NCBI RefSeq assembly: GCF_003352915.1
Contig: NZ_CP022314.1
Span: 62,001-126,000 of the forward strand
Reading direction: 5' to 3'
Origin: Arthrobacter sp. PM3
GTDB lineage: Bacteria; Actinomycetota; Actinomycetes; Actinomycetales; Micrococcaceae
Length of the DNA: 64,000 bases
Every line of letters starts with the position of its first letter. The first letter of the stretch is position 1. Shown piece after piece: positions 34,018-43,562 of this stretch. A program made the translations under genes and the position numbers. Under the pieces are notes generated by a model, which worked only from the letters and a program-made list of their open reading frames with translations, was not told where the DNA came from and ran no database searches.

Positions 34018-34904
34018 GCGCGCTCCCGCCAGTCACCCCCGAGACCCCGCTGCGGCGCTCCGCACCGTTCTCCCGTGCCAACCTGGTCCAGACGGTCGCC
34101 GGCGGCTACGTCCCGCTTATCCTGGCCACCCTCGTCGTGTTCCTCCCCCTGCTGTGGATGCTCCTCAGCTCCTTCAAACAGCCGGGCGAAATCGTCACCA
34201 CGGACCTCAAAGTCCTGCCGGAGGCCCTGAACCTGGAGAACTACAGGACGGCCATGACCACCGTGCCGTTCGGACAGTTCTTCCTGAACAGCCTGATCGT
34301 CACCGCGGTCGGTTCCACCGTCAAGGTCATCCTGGCGATTCTGACCGCCTACGCCCTGGTGTTCGTCCGGTTTCCGTTCAAGAACGCCATCTTCGTGGTG
34401 ATCCTCGTGGCCCTCATGGTCCCGCCGCAGGTCTCCATCCTGCCGAACTACATCCTGATCGCCGGCATGGGCGGCAAGAACACCCTGTGGGGCATCATTC
34501 TGCCCGGACTCGGCACCGCCTTCGGCACGTTCCTGCTGCGCCAGCACTTCAGGACGCTGCCCGGCTCCATCCTTGAGGCCGCGGAAATTGACGGTGCCGG
34601 CCACTGGCGGCGGCTCTGGCAGGTCGTGGCGCCGGTCTCGCTCCCCTCAATCGCCACAGTCGCCCTCGTGACGGTGGTCAGCGAGTGGAACGACTACATC
34701 TGGCCGCTCATCATCACCGACCGGCCCGAAACCATGACGCTGCCCGTCGGCCTGACCCTGCTGCAAAACTCCGAAGGCAACGGCTCGGGCTGGGGCATCC
34801 TCATGGCCGGAGCCGTGCTGGTGATTGTGCCCATCCTACTGGTCTTCGCCGCCCTGCAGCGCTACATCGTGGCCGGCCTGACCCAGGGCAGCGTCACGGG
34901 CTGA
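34014..34904 (+). CDS. ABC importer permease (MalG/UgpE type)
   Basis: 296 residues, six helices. The EAA loop is EAAEIDGAGHWRRLWQVVAPVSLPS. PLLWMLLSSFKQPGEI near the N-terminus is typical of MalG/UgpE partners. The start overlaps the preceding permease (GTGA), so translation is coupled. It forms the heterodimeric channel with it. Confidence 0.9.
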   Translation: MSALPPVTPETPLRRSAPFSRANLVQTVAGGYVPLILATLVVFLPLLWMLLSSFKQPGEIVTTDLKVLPEALNLENYRTAMTTVPFGQFFLNSLIVTAVGSTVKVILAILTAYALVFVRFPFKNAIFVVILVALMVPPQVSILPNYILIAGMGGKNTLWGIILPGLGTAFGTFLLRQHFRTLPGSILEAAEIDGAGHWRRLWQVVAPVSLPSIATVALVTVVSEWNDYIWPLIITDRPETMTLPVGLTLLQNSEGNGSGWGILMAGAVLVIVPILLVFAALQRYIVAGLTQGSVTG

Positions 34905-34962
34905 GCCCGTCCCACCAGAACTTCACTACAACCCGCAAGTCCAAACCCTGAGAGGACCCACC

Positions 34963-36309
34963 TTGGCAATCAATCTTGACCGCAGGAATTTCCTGGGACT
35001 GGCCGGCGCCAGTGCAGGAGCAGCCGCGCTGGCCGCCTGTGGCGGCCCCGCCACGACCGGAACCGGTGCCGCCACCGGCGCGGCCGACGTCGACTTCAGC
35101 GGCGTCAAGCCCGCCGCGTCGTTCGACTTCTGGACCAACCACCCCGGCAAATCCCAGGAAGTGGAGCAGTCCATCATCGACAAGTTCCACGCGAAGTTCC
35201 CGGACATCAAGGTCAACCTCATCACCGCCGGCGCCAACTACGAGGAAATCGCGCAGAAGTTCCAGACCTCCCAGGCGGCCAAGTCGGCACTGCCGGGCCT
35301 CGTGGTCCTCTCCGACGTCTGGTGGTTCCGCTACTTCACCAACGGCAACATCATCGCCCTCGACGGGCTCATCAAGCAGCTCGACGTCAAAGTGGACGAC
35401 TTCCAGAAGTCGCTTGTCGCGGACTACCAGTACGCCGGCAAGCAGTGGGCCCTCCCCTACGGCCGCTCCACCCCGCTGTTCTACTACAACAAGGACCACT
35501 TCAAGGCCGCGGGACTGCCGGACCGGGCGCCCAAGACCTGGCAGGAATTCGGCGAGTGGGCGCCCAAACTGAAGGCCAGCTCCGGCGCCCAGTACGCCTA
35601 CATCTACCCGGCCCTGGCCGGCTACGCGGGCTGGACCCTGCAGAACAACCTGTGGGGCTGGGGCGGCAGCTGGTCCAATGACTGGACCGTCAACTGCGAC
35701 TCCGCCGAGTCCGTCGCAGCCCTGCAATGGGCCCAGGATTCCATTTACAAGGACAAGTGGGCCGGGGTGTCATCCAAGGAAGCCGCGGACGACTTCGCCG
35801 CCGGCATCACCTCGACCACCATTTCGTCCACCGGATCCCTGCTCGGCGTGCTGAAGTCCGCCAAGTTCAACGTGGGCGTCGGGTACCTCCCGGGCGGGCC
35901 GAAGGCGGAGAGCGGGGTCTGCCCCACGGGCGGCGCCGGGCTGGGCATCCCCAGCGGTGTCAGCAAGGAAGTCCAGCTGGCCGCCGCCACGTTCCTGAAG
36001 TTCATGACGGAGCCGGAGAACACGGCGGCGTTCTCCGCCGCCACCGGCTACATGCCCACCCGGGTCTCGGCGGACATGGGCGCCGTGCTGGCCAAGACCC
36101 CGCAGATCAAGACCGCCATGGACCAGCTCGCCGTGACCCGGGTTCAGGACAACGCGCGCGTGTTCCTGCCCGGGGCGGACCAGGAGATGGCCAAGGCGGC
36201 CGCGGCGATCCTCACCCAGCAAGGCGACGTCAAGGCGATCATGGCCGGGCTGAAGACCACCCTCGAGGGCATCTACACCAAGGACGTGAAGCCGAAGCTC
36301 AACAGCTGA
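34963..36309 (+). CDS. Extracellular solute-binding lipoprotein (UgpB-like), Tat signal
   Basis: 448 residues from a TTG start with AGAGGA upstream. DRRNFLGLAGASAGAAALAAC joins a twin-arginine motif to a lipobox (Cys26). The binding fold shows FWTNHPGK, LPYGRSTPLFYYNKDHFKAAGL and ATGYMPTRVSA; these resemble UgpB (glycerol-3-phosphate) binding proteins more than maltose ones, so a phosphodiester or sugar ligand is likely but unproven. A strong terminator follows 27 nt after the stop. Confidence 0.88.
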   Translation: MAINLDRRNFLGLAGASAGAAALAACGGPATTGTGAATGAADVDFSGVKPAASFDFWTNHPGKSQEVEQSIIDKFHAKFPDIKVNLITAGANYEEIAQKFQTSQAAKSALPGLVVLSDVWWFRYFTNGNIIALDGLIKQLDVKVDDFQKSLVADYQYAGKQWALPYGRSTPLFYYNKDHFKAAGLPDRAPKTWQEFGEWAPKLKASSGAQYAYIYPALAGYAGWTLQNNLWGWGGSWSNDWTVNCDSAESVAALQWAQDSIYKDKWAGVSSKEAADDFAAGITSTTISSTGSLLGVLKSAKFNVGVGYLPGGPKAESGVCPTGGAGLGIPSGVSKEVQLAAATFLKFMTEPENTAAFSAATGYMPTRVSADMGAVLAKTPQIKTAMDQLAVTRVQDNARVFLPGADQEMAKAAAAILTQQGDVKAIMAGLKTTLEGIYTKDVKPKLNS

Positions 36310-36336
36310 CGCCCCGCCCTCGCACTGGCGCTACGC

Positions 36337-36380
36337 AAAATCCCTGGCGCTACCGGCATTCCGGTAGCGCCAGGGATTTT
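36337..36380. terminator. Two-way terminator between the importer operon and map
   Basis: A perfect 20-bp stem (AAAATCCCTGGCGCTACCGG and its complement) with loop CATT, A-rich on one side and T-rich on the other. It works in both directions between convergent genes. Confidence 0.9.
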
Positions 36381-36407
36381 CTGTGTCGCAGGACGGTTGC
36401 CGCGTCG

Positions 36408-37235
36408 TCAGGGAATCGGCACCGGCACGACGCCGAGCGGCGCCAGTTTCGCCGCGCCGCCGTCGGGCGCCGAGAGCACCCAGATGCCCTTGTCGTGGAC
36501 GGCGACGGAGTGCTCCCACTGGCAGGACCGCTTCCCGTCGGTGGTCACCACGGTCCAGTCGTCGTCCAGGACGGCGGTATCGATGCTGCCCCGGACCAGC
36601 ATGGGCTCGATGGCCAGGCACAGCCCGGGGCGGATCTTCGGTCCGCGGTGGCCGGTGCGGTAGTTGAGCACGTCCGGGGCCATGTGCATCTCGGAGCCGA
36701 TGCCGTGCCCCACGTAGTCCTCCAGGATGCCCAGCGGCTTGCCCGGCACCGAGGAGACATAGTCGTCCACCGCGTTGCCGATATCGCCCACGAACTTGCC
36801 GGTGGCCAGGGCCGCGATGCCCCGCCACATGGCTTCTTCCGTGACGTCGGACAGGCGCACGTCCTCGGGATCGGGGGTGCCGACAATCACCGTCCGTGCC
36901 GAATCGGAGTGCCAGCCGTCCACGATCGCGCCGCCGTCGATCGAGATGATGTCGCCGTCGGCCAGGACCCGGCTGCCGGGGATGCCGTGGACCACTTCCT
37001 CGTTGACCGAGGTGCAGATGGTGGCCGGGAAGCCGTGGTAGCCCAGGAAGTTGGACTTGGCGCCGGCGTCCTGGAGCACGGCCGCGAACACCTCATCCAG
37101 GCGGGCCGTGGTGACGCCCGGGACGGCCGCCGCAACGGCCGCGTCGAGTGCCCGGCTCAGGACGAGCCCGGCCTCCGCCATGGTGCGCATCTGGGCGTTG
37201 GTCTTGTATTCAATGCGGGGCTGGCCGAATGCCAT
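36408..37235 (-). CDS. map: Methionine aminopeptidase, type I
   Basis: 275 residues; removes N-terminal Met. Metal ligands are visible in IDGGAIVDGWHSDSART (two Asp), GHGIGSEMH (His) and AIEPML (Glu) plus CQWEHSVAV (Glu). ATG 37235 has TGAGG 5 nt upstream. The frame runs upstream but the rest is not family sequence. It follows adk after a hairpin. Confidence 0.95.
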   Translation of the reverse strand: MAFGQPRIEYKTNAQMRTMAEAGLVLSRALDAAVAAAVPGVTTARLDEVFAAVLQDAGAKSNFLGYHGFPATICTSVNEEVVHGIPGSRVLADGDIISIDGGAIVDGWHSDSARTVIVGTPDPEDVRLSDVTEEAMWRGIAALATGKFVGDIGNAVDDYVSSVPGKPLGILEDYVGHGIGSEMHMAPDVLNYRTGHRGPKIRPGLCLAIEPMLVRGSIDTAVLDDDWTVVTTDGKRSCQWEHSVAVHDKGIWVLSAPDGGAAKLAPLGVVPVPIP

Positions 37236-37274
37236 GGATACCTCAGTGCTTCGTTTCTCGGACGGGACGGGAAA

Positions 37275-37308
37275 GGCGCGTCCCGTACTCAATGGTACGG
37301 AACGCGCC
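37275..37308 (-). terminator. Hairpin between adk and map
   Basis: GGCGCGTCCCGTAC and GTACGGAACGCGCC pair over 14 positions with one mismatch, loop TCAATG. On the minus strand it is followed by TTTCCC. It may reduce read-through from adk into map. Confidence 0.5.
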
Positions 37309-37344
37309 CTCCTGTGCTGCTTCAGCGGCGTTGATCGGAGCGGT

Positions 37345-37923
37345 TCAGGCGGCCTGGGCCGACTTGATCGCTTCCATGACCCGCTCGGTGACTTCATCGA
37401 TGCCGCCGATGCCGTCCACCTGGGTCAGAATGCCGCGCTCGGCGTACTTGGCCACGACGGGTTCGGTCTGCCCGTGGTACAGGTCCAGACGGTGACGGAT
37501 AACGCCTTCGTTATCGTCACTGCGGCCTGTCTCCTTGGCACGGCCCAGAAGCCGCTTGACCAGTTCTTCGTCGTCGGCGGTGAGCTGCAGGACGACGTCG
37601 AGCTTCTGGTCGCCGTCGGCCAGGATCCCGTCGAGGTAGTCCACCTGCGCCGTGGTGCGGGGGTAGCCGTCGAGCAGGAAGCCTGCCTCGACGTCGTCCT
37701 CGCTGAGGCGGTCACGGACCATCTTGTTGGTCACGCTGTCAGGAACGAAGTCGCCCGCGTCCATGTACTTCTTGGCCTCCACGCCCAGCGGCGTCTCGCC
37801 CTTGACGTTGGCCCGGAAGATGTCGCCGGTGGAGATCGCAACGACGCCGAGGCGCTCCGAAATGCGTTCCGCCTGCGTTCCCTTGCCGGAGCCGGGGGGT
37901 CCGATAATCAACATTCTCGTCAT
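37345..37923 (-). CDS. adk: Adenylate kinase
   Basis: 192 residues; converts AMP and ATP to two ADP. P-loop GPPGSGKGT at residues 8-16, the AMP-binding STGDIFRANV and DGYPRTTAQ are visible. The LID is short and without zinc cysteines. GAAGGG lies 8 nt before the ATG, which overlaps the secY stop by 4 nt (ATGA), coupling the two. Confidence 0.97.
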   Translation of the reverse strand: MTRMLIIGPPGSGKGTQAERISERLGVVAISTGDIFRANVKGETPLGVEAKKYMDAGDFVPDSVTNKMVRDRLSEDDVEAGFLLDGYPRTTAQVDYLDGILADGDQKLDVVLQLTADDEELVKRLLGRAKETGRSDDNEGVIRHRLDLYHGQTEPVVAKYAERGILTQVDGIGGIDEVTERVMEAIKSAQAA

Positions 37924-39230
37924 CGCAAAAGCCCTTCGTAGTGACGTTGCTGTAGTTGCGCATCAATCTGCTTCACGGTCTCCAGACCGACGCCCACCAT
38001 GATCAGGATCGAGGTGCCGCCGAACGGGAAGTTCTGGTTGGCGTTGATCAGTACCAGTGCAACCAGCGGGATCAGTGCCACGAAGCCAAGGTAGAAGGCG
38101 CCGGGCAGGGTGATCCGGGATAGGACGTACTGAAGATAGTCCGCCGTCGGCTTGCCGGCGCGGATGCCCGGAATGAAGCCGCCGTACTTCTTCATGTTGT
38201 CCGAGACCTCTTCAGGGTTGAAAGTAATCGCAACATAGAAGTAGGTGAAAAACACAATCATGGCGAAATACAGCGCCATATAAATCGGATGGTCGCCCTT
38301 GGTCAGGTTGTTGTTGATCCACTCGACCCAGGGGGCCATCTGCTCGCCGGGCTTGGGCTGGTTGAACTGTGCGATCAGCCCCGGCAGGTACAGCATCGAG
38401 GAGGCAAAGATGACGGGCACGACGCCGGCCATGTTCACCTTGATGGGAATGTAGGTGCTGGTTCCGCCGACCGTGCGGCGGCCGATCATGCGCTTGGCGT
38501 ACTGCACCGGGATCCGGCGCTGGGACTGCTCAACGAAGACCACGAGGGCCACGGTGAGAAGGCCGATGATCAGGACCAGGAAGAAGGTGCCGGGGCCCTG
38601 GGCCTTCCAGATCGCACCGAGCGAGCCGGGGAAGCCGGCAGCGATGGACGTGAAGATCAGCAGGGACATGCCGTTGCCGACGCCCTTCTCCGTGACGAGC
38701 TCGCCCATCCACATGATCAGGCCGGTGCCGGCCGTCAGGGTGATGATGATCAGCACCGTGGTGACGATTGAATCGTCCGGGATGATTGGCAGCTGGCAGT
38801 TCGGCAGCAGCTGGCCGGACCGGGCCAGCGACACCAGCGTCGTGGCGTTGAGCAGGCCGAGGGCGATCGTGAGGTAGCGGGTGTACTGGGTCAGCTTGGA
38901 CTGCCCGGACGCCCCCTCCTCATACAGCTGCTGGAAGCGGGGAATGACCACCCGGAGCAGCTGGACGATGATGCTCGCCGTGATGTAAGGCATGATGCCG
39001 AGGGCAAAGATGGACACCTGCAGCAATGCACCGCCGCTGAACAGATTGACGAGCTGGTAGATCCCGCCCGAGGTCTGACCGTTCTGCAAGCACTGCTGGA
39101 CATTCTGGTAGCTCACACCAGGCGAGGGGATGAAGGCACCCAAGCGGAAGATTGTGATGATTCCCAGCGTGAACAACAACTTGCGCCGCAGATCAGGCGT
39201 GCGAAAGGCCCGGCCAAATGCGCTAAGCAA
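37920..39230 (-). CDS. secY: Preprotein translocase subunit SecY
   Basis: 436 residues, ten membrane helices; pore of the Sec translocon. The plug-side MLSAFGRAFRTPDLRRKLLFTLGI, RLGAFIPSPGV, and GMSLLIFTSIAAGFP are typical. The start is TTG at 39230, supported by AGGAGGACGC just upstream. A strong hairpin after rplO separates it from the spc operon, so it probably has its own promoter in 39231-39343. Confidence 0.96.
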   Translation of the reverse strand: MLSAFGRAFRTPDLRRKLLFTLGIITIFRLGAFIPSPGVSYQNVQQCLQNGQTSGGIYQLVNLFSGGALLQVSIFALGIMPYITASIIVQLLRVVIPRFQQLYEEGASGQSKLTQYTRYLTIALGLLNATTLVSLARSGQLLPNCQLPIIPDDSIVTTVLIIITLTAGTGLIMWMGELVTEKGVGNGMSLLIFTSIAAGFPGSLGAIWKAQGPGTFFLVLIIGLLTVALVVFVEQSQRRIPVQYAKRMIGRRTVGGTSTYIPIKVNMAGVVPVIFASSMLYLPGLIAQFNQPKPGEQMAPWVEWINNNLTKGDHPIYMALYFAMIVFFTYFYVAITFNPEEVSDNMKKYGGFIPGIRAGKPTADYLQYVLSRITLPGAFYLGFVALIPLVALVLINANQNFPFGGTSILIMVGVGLETVKQIDAQLQQRHYEGLLR

Positions 39231-39343
39231 GCGTCCTCCTGAGTAATAAGTAAAGTCGTGTGAGACAGGTCAAATAAACCCAACAACCGAGTCTAACGGG
39301 TGGATGCGCCCGGCGAACAATCGGCGGGGCCCGGAAAAGGAAA

Positions 39344-39387
39344 AAACTCCCGGTACCGGGGGCCTGGGCCCCCGGTACCGGGAGTTT
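39344..39387 (-). terminator. Terminator between rplO and secY
   Basis: A perfect 20-bp stem (AAACTCCCGGTACCGGGGGC and complement) with tetraloop CTGG, starting 30 nt after the rplO stop and ending in T/A runs. It ends the spc operon before secY. Confidence 0.9.
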
Positions 39388-39417
39388 CAACAACGGGCAT
39401 CTGCCCCGCCGCCTCAG

Positions 39418-39909
39418 TTAGAGGGCGGTGGTGCTTCCGCCTGCTGCGGCAATCTTTTCTGCGGCACTGGCCGAGAATGCGTGGACGGTGACGTCAACCT
39501 TGACGGTGATGTCGCCGGTGCCCAGCACCTTGACGGGCTGGTTCTTGCGAACGGCACCCTTTTCGACCAGGTTCTCCACGGTGACTGCGCCACCTTCCGG
39601 GAACAGCTCGTTGAGCTTGTCCAGGTTGACCACCTGGTACTCAACCCGGAACGGGTTCTTGAAGCCGCGCAGCTTCGGCAGGCGCATGTGCAGCGGCAGC
39701 TGGCCGCCGGCAAAGCCAGCCTTGACCTGGTAGCGGGCCTTCGTACCCTTGGTACCGCGGCCAGCGGTCTTACCCTTGGATGCCTCACCACGACCAACGC
39801 GGGTCTTGGCGGTCTTGGCACCCGGGGCGGGGCGCAGGTGGTGAACCTTCAGTGCGTTCTGCTTCTCAGCGGCGCCCTGTGCCTTTTCGGCGGTGTTCTT
39901 CTCTGCCAT
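39418..39909 (-). CDS. rplO: 50S ribosomal protein L15
   Basis: 163 residues with an N-terminal Ala/Lys/Glu extension of about 20 residues. [20 protein letters not shown], then [10 protein letters not shown] and FEGGQ-like [20 protein letters not shown] are typical. It directly abuts rpmD (1 nt apart), a translational pair. A terminator follows. Confidence 0.96.
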   Translation of the reverse strand: MAEKNTAEKAQGAAEKQNALKVHHLRPAPGAKTAKTRVGRGEASKGKTAGRGTKGTKARYQVKAGFAGGQLPLHMRLPKLRGFKNPFRVEYQVVNLDKLNELFPEGGAVTVENLVEKGAVRKNQPVKVLGTGDITVKVDVTVHAFSASAAEKIAAAGGSTTAL

Positions 39910-40116
39910 TTACTTCGCCTCCTCTACCTTTACCAGGTGCGGAACCGTGTTGAGCATTCCGACGGTCACGGCGTCGGCGGTGCGGACAACGGTGTGTCCG
40001 ATCCGCTTCAGGCCGAGGGACCGCAGGGTGTCGCGCTGGTTCTGCTTGCCGCCAATGGCGGACTTGATCTGAGTGATTTCCAACTGAGCGTCGGAAGGAA
40101 TCAGGTTCTTGGCCAT
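39910..40116 (-). CDS. rpmD: 50S ribosomal protein L30
   Basis: 68 residues; [20 protein letters not shown] followed by [13 protein letters not shown] is the L30 signature. It lies 3 nt after rpsE and next to rplO, the usual spc order. Confidence 0.96.
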   Translation of the reverse strand: MAKNLIPSDAQLEITQIKSAIGGKQNQRDTLRSLGLKRIGHTVVRTADAVTVGMLNTVPHLVKVEEAK

Positions 40117-40119
40117 GAC

Positions 40120-40830
40120 TCAGACACCTGCCTTCTGGTTCAAGAGAGCCTTCACCAGTGCCGGCGGAGCGATCTCGTCGAGGGGCAGGCCGCGGCGTGC
40201 TGCCACTGCTGCCGGCTCTTCGAGGCGCTTGAGGGCATCAACGGTCGCGTGAACGATGTTGATGGCGTTGGAGGAACCGAGCGACTTGGAGAGGATGTCG
40301 TGGATGCCCACGCACTCCAGTACTGCACGGACCGGACCACCGGCGATAACACCGGTACCGGCGGAAGCCGGACGCAGCATGACGACGCCTGCGGCGGCCT
40401 CACCCTGAACGCGGTGCGGGATGGTGCTGCCGACGCGGGGAACGCGGAAGAAGGACTTCTTGGCCTCTTCAACGCCCTTCGCGATGGCGGCGGGAACTTC
40501 CTTAGCCTTGCCGTAGCCGACGCCGACCAAGCCGTTGCCGTCACCGACGACGACGAGGGCGGTGAAGCTGAAGCGACGACCACCCTTGACGACCTTGGAA
40601 ACGCGGTTGATGGTTACGACGCGCTCTACGAACTGGCTCTTTTCGGCTTCGCGGCCGCCGTCACGGCCACCACGGCCGCCACGGTCGCCACGGCCCTGGC
40701 CGCGGTCGCCGCGCTCACCACGACGAGCGCCACCACGGCGGTCATCGGTGGTCGCAGGCGCAGCGGTCTCAGTTGCCGGAGCAGCTACAGCTTCAGTCAC
40801 CTGAATGTCCTTTTCGTTATTTTCGGTCAC
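40120..40830 (-). CDS. rpsE: 30S ribosomal protein S5 with RG-rich N-terminal extension
   Basis: 236 residues, well above the usual 165-200. The canonical domain starts near residue 65 ([20 protein letters not shown]) and includes the spectinomycin loop KGGR and [18 protein letters not shown], both wild type. Residues 30-62 are rich in RG/RGG repeats, and residues 1-30 in Ala/Thr/Glu. The extension looks disordered and positively charged. Start overlaps rplR by 4 nt. Confidence 0.96.
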   Translation of the reverse strand: MTENNEKDIQVTEAVAAPATETAAPATTDDRRGGARRGERGDRGQGRGDRGGRGGRDGGREAEKSQFVERVVTINRVSKVVKGGRRFSFTALVVVGDGNGLVGVGYGKAKEVPAAIAKGVEEAKKSFFRVPRVGSTIPHRVQGEAAAGVVMLRPASAGTGVIAGGPVRAVLECVGIHDILSKSLGSSNAINIVHATVDALKRLEEPAAVAARRGLPLDEIAPPALVKALLNQKAGV

Positions 40831-41210
40831 AGTGCCAGCCCACCTTCACGTGCGCCGTCGGCGACGGCGGCGATCCGGCCGTGGTACTTGTTACCACCGC
40901 GGTCGAAGACAACTGCTTCGATGCCGGCAGCCTTGGCACGCTCGGCGACCAGTTCGCCAACGCGCTTGGCCTTGGCGGTCTTGTCGCCTTCGAATGCACG
41001 AAGGTCTGCTTCCAGCGTGGAGGCGCTTGCCACGGTCACGCCCTTGGTGTCATCGACAACCTGGACGAATACGTGACGTGCGGAGCGGTTGACGACCAGA
41101 CGCGGACGTACAGCCGTACCGGAGATGCGCTTGCGGATACGAAGCTGGCGGCGGCTGCGCTGGGCAGACTTGCTCTTGTTCGTACGCTTCTTGTTAATTG
41201 CGATCGCCAT
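40827..41210 (-). CDS. rplR: 50S ribosomal protein L18
   Basis: 127 residues; binds 5S rRNA. The basic N-terminus and [20 protein letters not shown], then [20 protein letters not shown] and [12 protein letters not shown], are diagnostic. It lies 2 nt after rplF and overlaps rpsE by 4 nt. Confidence 0.96.
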   Translation of the reverse strand: MAIAINKKRTNKSKSAQRSRRQLRIRKRISGTAVRPRLVVNRSARHVFVQVVDDTKGVTVASASTLEADLRAFEGDKTAKAKRVGELVAERAKAAGIEAVVFDRGGNKYHGRIAAVADGAREGGLAL

Positions 41211-41212
41211 GG

Positions 41213-41749
41213 TTACTTACCAGCCTTTCCGACCTTGCGGCGGATGACTTCGCCGGCGTAACGGATGCCCTTGCCCTTGTAGGGGTCCGGCTTCCGCAGC
41301 TTGCGAATGTTGGCAGCAACCTCGCCGACCTGCTGCTTGGAGATACCAGAAACAGAGAGCTTCGTCGGGGACTCAACTGCAAAGGTGATGCCGTTCGGTG
41401 CAGCGATGTTGACCGGGTGGCTGAAGCCCAGAGCGAACTCCAGGTCAGCGCCCTTGGCCTGGACGCGGTAACCGGTACCGACAATCTCAAGCTTCTTCTC
41501 GTAGCCTGCGGTAACGCCCTGGATCATGTTGGCGATCAGGGTGCGGGTCAGGCCGTGCAGCGAACGTGAGGCGCGCTCGTCGTTCGGGCGGGCGACAGTC
41601 AGGGTGCCATCTTCCAGGGAAACCTCGATCGGGCTGGCCACAGTGTGGCTCAGCTCGCCTTTGGAACCCTTGACGCTGACGACAGAGCCGTCAACCTTGA
41701 CCTCAACGCCGGCAGGAACGGTGATGGGGAGACGTCCAATACGTGACAT
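41213..41749 (-). CDS. rplF: 50S ribosomal protein L6
   Basis: 178 residues; [21 protein letters not shown] start and [19 protein letters not shown] end, both conserved. It lies near the GTPase-associated centre. 18 nt after rpsH. Confidence 0.97.
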   Translation of the reverse strand: MSRIGRLPITVPAGVEVKVDGSVVSVKGSKGELSHTVASPIEVSLEDGTLTVARPNDERASRSLHGLTRTLIANMIQGVTAGYEKKLEIVGTGYRVQAKGADLEFALGFSHPVNIAAPNGITFAVESPTKLSVSGISKQQVGEVAANIRKLRKPDPYKGKGIRYAGEVIRRKVGKAGK

Positions 41750-41767
41750 TATTCTCTTCCTTTCCCG

Positions 41768-42166
41768 TTACCAGACGTAAGCGAGGACTTCGCCGCCCAC
41801 GCCCTTCTTGCCGGCCTGCTTGTCAGTCAGGAGGCCGGAAGAGGTGGACAGGATTGCGACACCCAGGCCACCCAGCACGTGCGGCAGGTTGGTGGACTTT
41901 GCGTAAACGCGCAGCCCCGGCTTGGAAATACGACGAACGCCAGCGATGGAACGCTCGCGGTTCGGACCGAACTTGAGCTCGATGGTCAGCTTCTTGCCGA
42001 CCTCCGCGTCTTCTTCCTTCCAGGAGGCGATGAAGCCTTCAGCCTTCAGGATGTCGGCGACGCGTGCCTTGAGCTTGCTGTACGGCATGCTCACGGTGTC
42101 GTGGTATGCCGAGTTAGCGTTGCGCAGACGCGTAAGCATATCTGCGACAGGATCTGTCATAGTCAT
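41768..42166 (-). CDS. rpsH: 30S ribosomal protein S8
   Basis: 132 residues; [20 protein letters not shown] start and [20 protein letters not shown] near the C-terminus, typical of S8, the regulator of spc operons in other bacteria. The gap to rplE (42167-42249, 83 nt) holds no rpsN, only a small CCTGT/ACAGG hairpin. Confidence 0.97.
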   Translation of the reverse strand: MTMTDPVADMLTRLRNANSAYHDTVSMPYSKLKARVADILKAEGFIASWKEEDAEVGKKLTIELKFGPNRERSIAGVRRISKPGLRVYAKSTNLPHVLGGLGVAILSTSSGLLTDKQAGKKGVGGEVLAYVW

Positions 42167-42249
42167 GTGGGCTCTTGCCCTTCCTCATAACGGTTTCCGC
42201 CGCGTCCTGTCGAAAACAGGGGCGCAGCCGGACCTTTTACGTAGTTAGA

Positions 42250-42831
42250 TTAGTCTTCGGTCTTGAACGGGAAGCCCAGCGCCTTGAGCAGCGCACGGCC
42301 TTCGTCGTCAGTCTTGGCAGTGGTCACGACAGTGATGTCCATGCCGCGGACGCGGTCGATGGAATCCTGGTCGATTTCGTGGAACATAACCTGCTCGGTC
42401 AGACCGAAGGTGTAGTTGCCGTTGCCGTCGAACTGCTTGCCGCTGAGGCCACGGAAGTCGCGGATACGCGGCAGTGCCAGCGTCACCAGACGGTCCAGGA
42501 ATTCCCACATGCGGTCGCCACGCAGGGTTGCGTGGGCGCCGATCGGCATGCCTTCGCGCAGCTTGAACTGAGCGATCGACTTGCGGGCCTTGGTTACCTG
42601 CGGCTTCTGGCCGGTGATCAGGGTCAGGTCGCGGACAGCGCCGTCGATCAGCTTGGAGTCCTTGGCGGCATCTCCAACACCCATGTTCACAACGACCTTG
42701 ACCAGGCGGGGAACCTGGTTGACGTTCTGGTACTTGAATTCCTCAGTCAGCGTGTTCTTGATGGAATCGGCGTACTTGGTCTTCAGACGAGGAACGATCT
42801 TGCCTGCCGGAGTCTCGAGAGTCTCAGTCAT
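42250..42831 (-). CDS. rplE: 50S ribosomal protein L5
   Basis: 193 residues; [40 protein letters not shown] and RDFRGL are L5 motifs; it contacts 5S rRNA and P-site tRNA. Its start overlaps the rplX stop by 1 nt. Confidence 0.97.
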   Translation of the reverse strand: MTETLETPAGKIVPRLKTKYADSIKNTLTEEFKYQNVNQVPRLVKVVVNMGVGDAAKDSKLIDGAVRDLTLITGQKPQVTKARKSIAQFKLREGMPIGAHATLRGDRMWEFLDRLVTLALPRIRDFRGLSGKQFDGNGNYTFGLTEQVMFHEIDQDSIDRVRGMDITVVTTAKTDDEGRALLKALGFPFKTED

Positions 42832-43190
42832 TAGATGTCCTTCCCGGAGCTCTTGGCCACGCGGACGCGCACTTCGCGCTTCACGCCATCGCGCTCAACG
42901 GTCTCGGTGCGGAAACCGACGCGGGTGGGCTTCTTCGTGGACGGGTCAACCAGAGCCACGTTGGAGATGTGGATTGAAGCCTCGACGACCTCGATGCCAC
43001 CGGTCTTGGTGCCGCGCTGCGACTGACCGACCTTGGTGTGCTTGGTGACGCGGTTGATGCCTTCGACCAGCACGCGGTTGGTCTCGGGGAACACGCGCAG
43101 GACCTTGCCCTGCTTGCCACGGTCGCCGCCGCGCTCAGCCTTGGCGCCAGTGATGACCTGAACCAGGTCACCCTTCTTGATCTTAGCCAT
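42831..43190 (-). CDS. rplX: 50S ribosomal protein L24
   Basis: 119 residues; [39 protein letters not shown] and the KOW-type fold identify this assembly-initiator protein. It lies 3 nt after rplN. Confidence 0.97.
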   Translation of the reverse strand: MAKIKKGDLVQVITGAKAERGGDRGKQGKVLRVFPETNRVLVEGINRVTKHTKVGQSQRGTKTGGIEVVEASIHISNVALVDPSTKKPTRVGFRTETVERDGVKREVRVRVAKSSGKDI

Positions 43191-43193
43191 GGA

Positions 43194-43562
43194 CTAGAGC
43201 ACCTCCGGAGCCAGAGAAACGATCTTCATGAACTTCTTGTCGCGAAGTTCACGGCCAACCGGTCCGAAGATACGGGTACCGCGGGGGTCACCGTCGTTCT
43301 TCAGGATGACGGCTGCGTTCTCGTCAAACTTGATGTAGGAACCATCCGCACGGCGGCGTTCCTTCTTGGTACGGACGATGACAGCCTTGACGACGTCGCC
43401 CTTCTTTACGTTGCCGCCCGGGATTGCATCCTTGACGGTAGCGACGATCACGTCGCCAATGCCTGCGTAGCGACGGCCGGATCCACCGAGAACGCGGATG
43501 GTAAGGATTTCCTTAGCACCCGTGTTGTCGGCGACCTTGAGTCGCGACTCCTGCTGAATCAC
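43194..43562 (-). CDS. rplN: 50S ribosomal protein L14
   Basis: 122 residues; [19 protein letters not shown] start and [20 protein letters not shown] end are diagnostic. First gene of the spc part; its promoter must lie in the 556-nt region between it and rpsQ. Confidence 0.97.
   Translation of the reverse strand: MIQQESRLKVADNTGAKEILTIRVLGGSGRRYAGIGDVIVATVKDAIPGGNVKKGDVVKAVIVRTKKERRRADGSYIKFDENAAVILKNDGDPRGTRIFGPVGRELRDKKFMKIVSLAPEVL

Noticed and set aside
36337-36380. Terminal inverted repeat of a mobile element
   Set aside because: The two arms are 4 nt apart with A/T flanks and lie between convergent genes, so a terminator explains them; no transposase is present.
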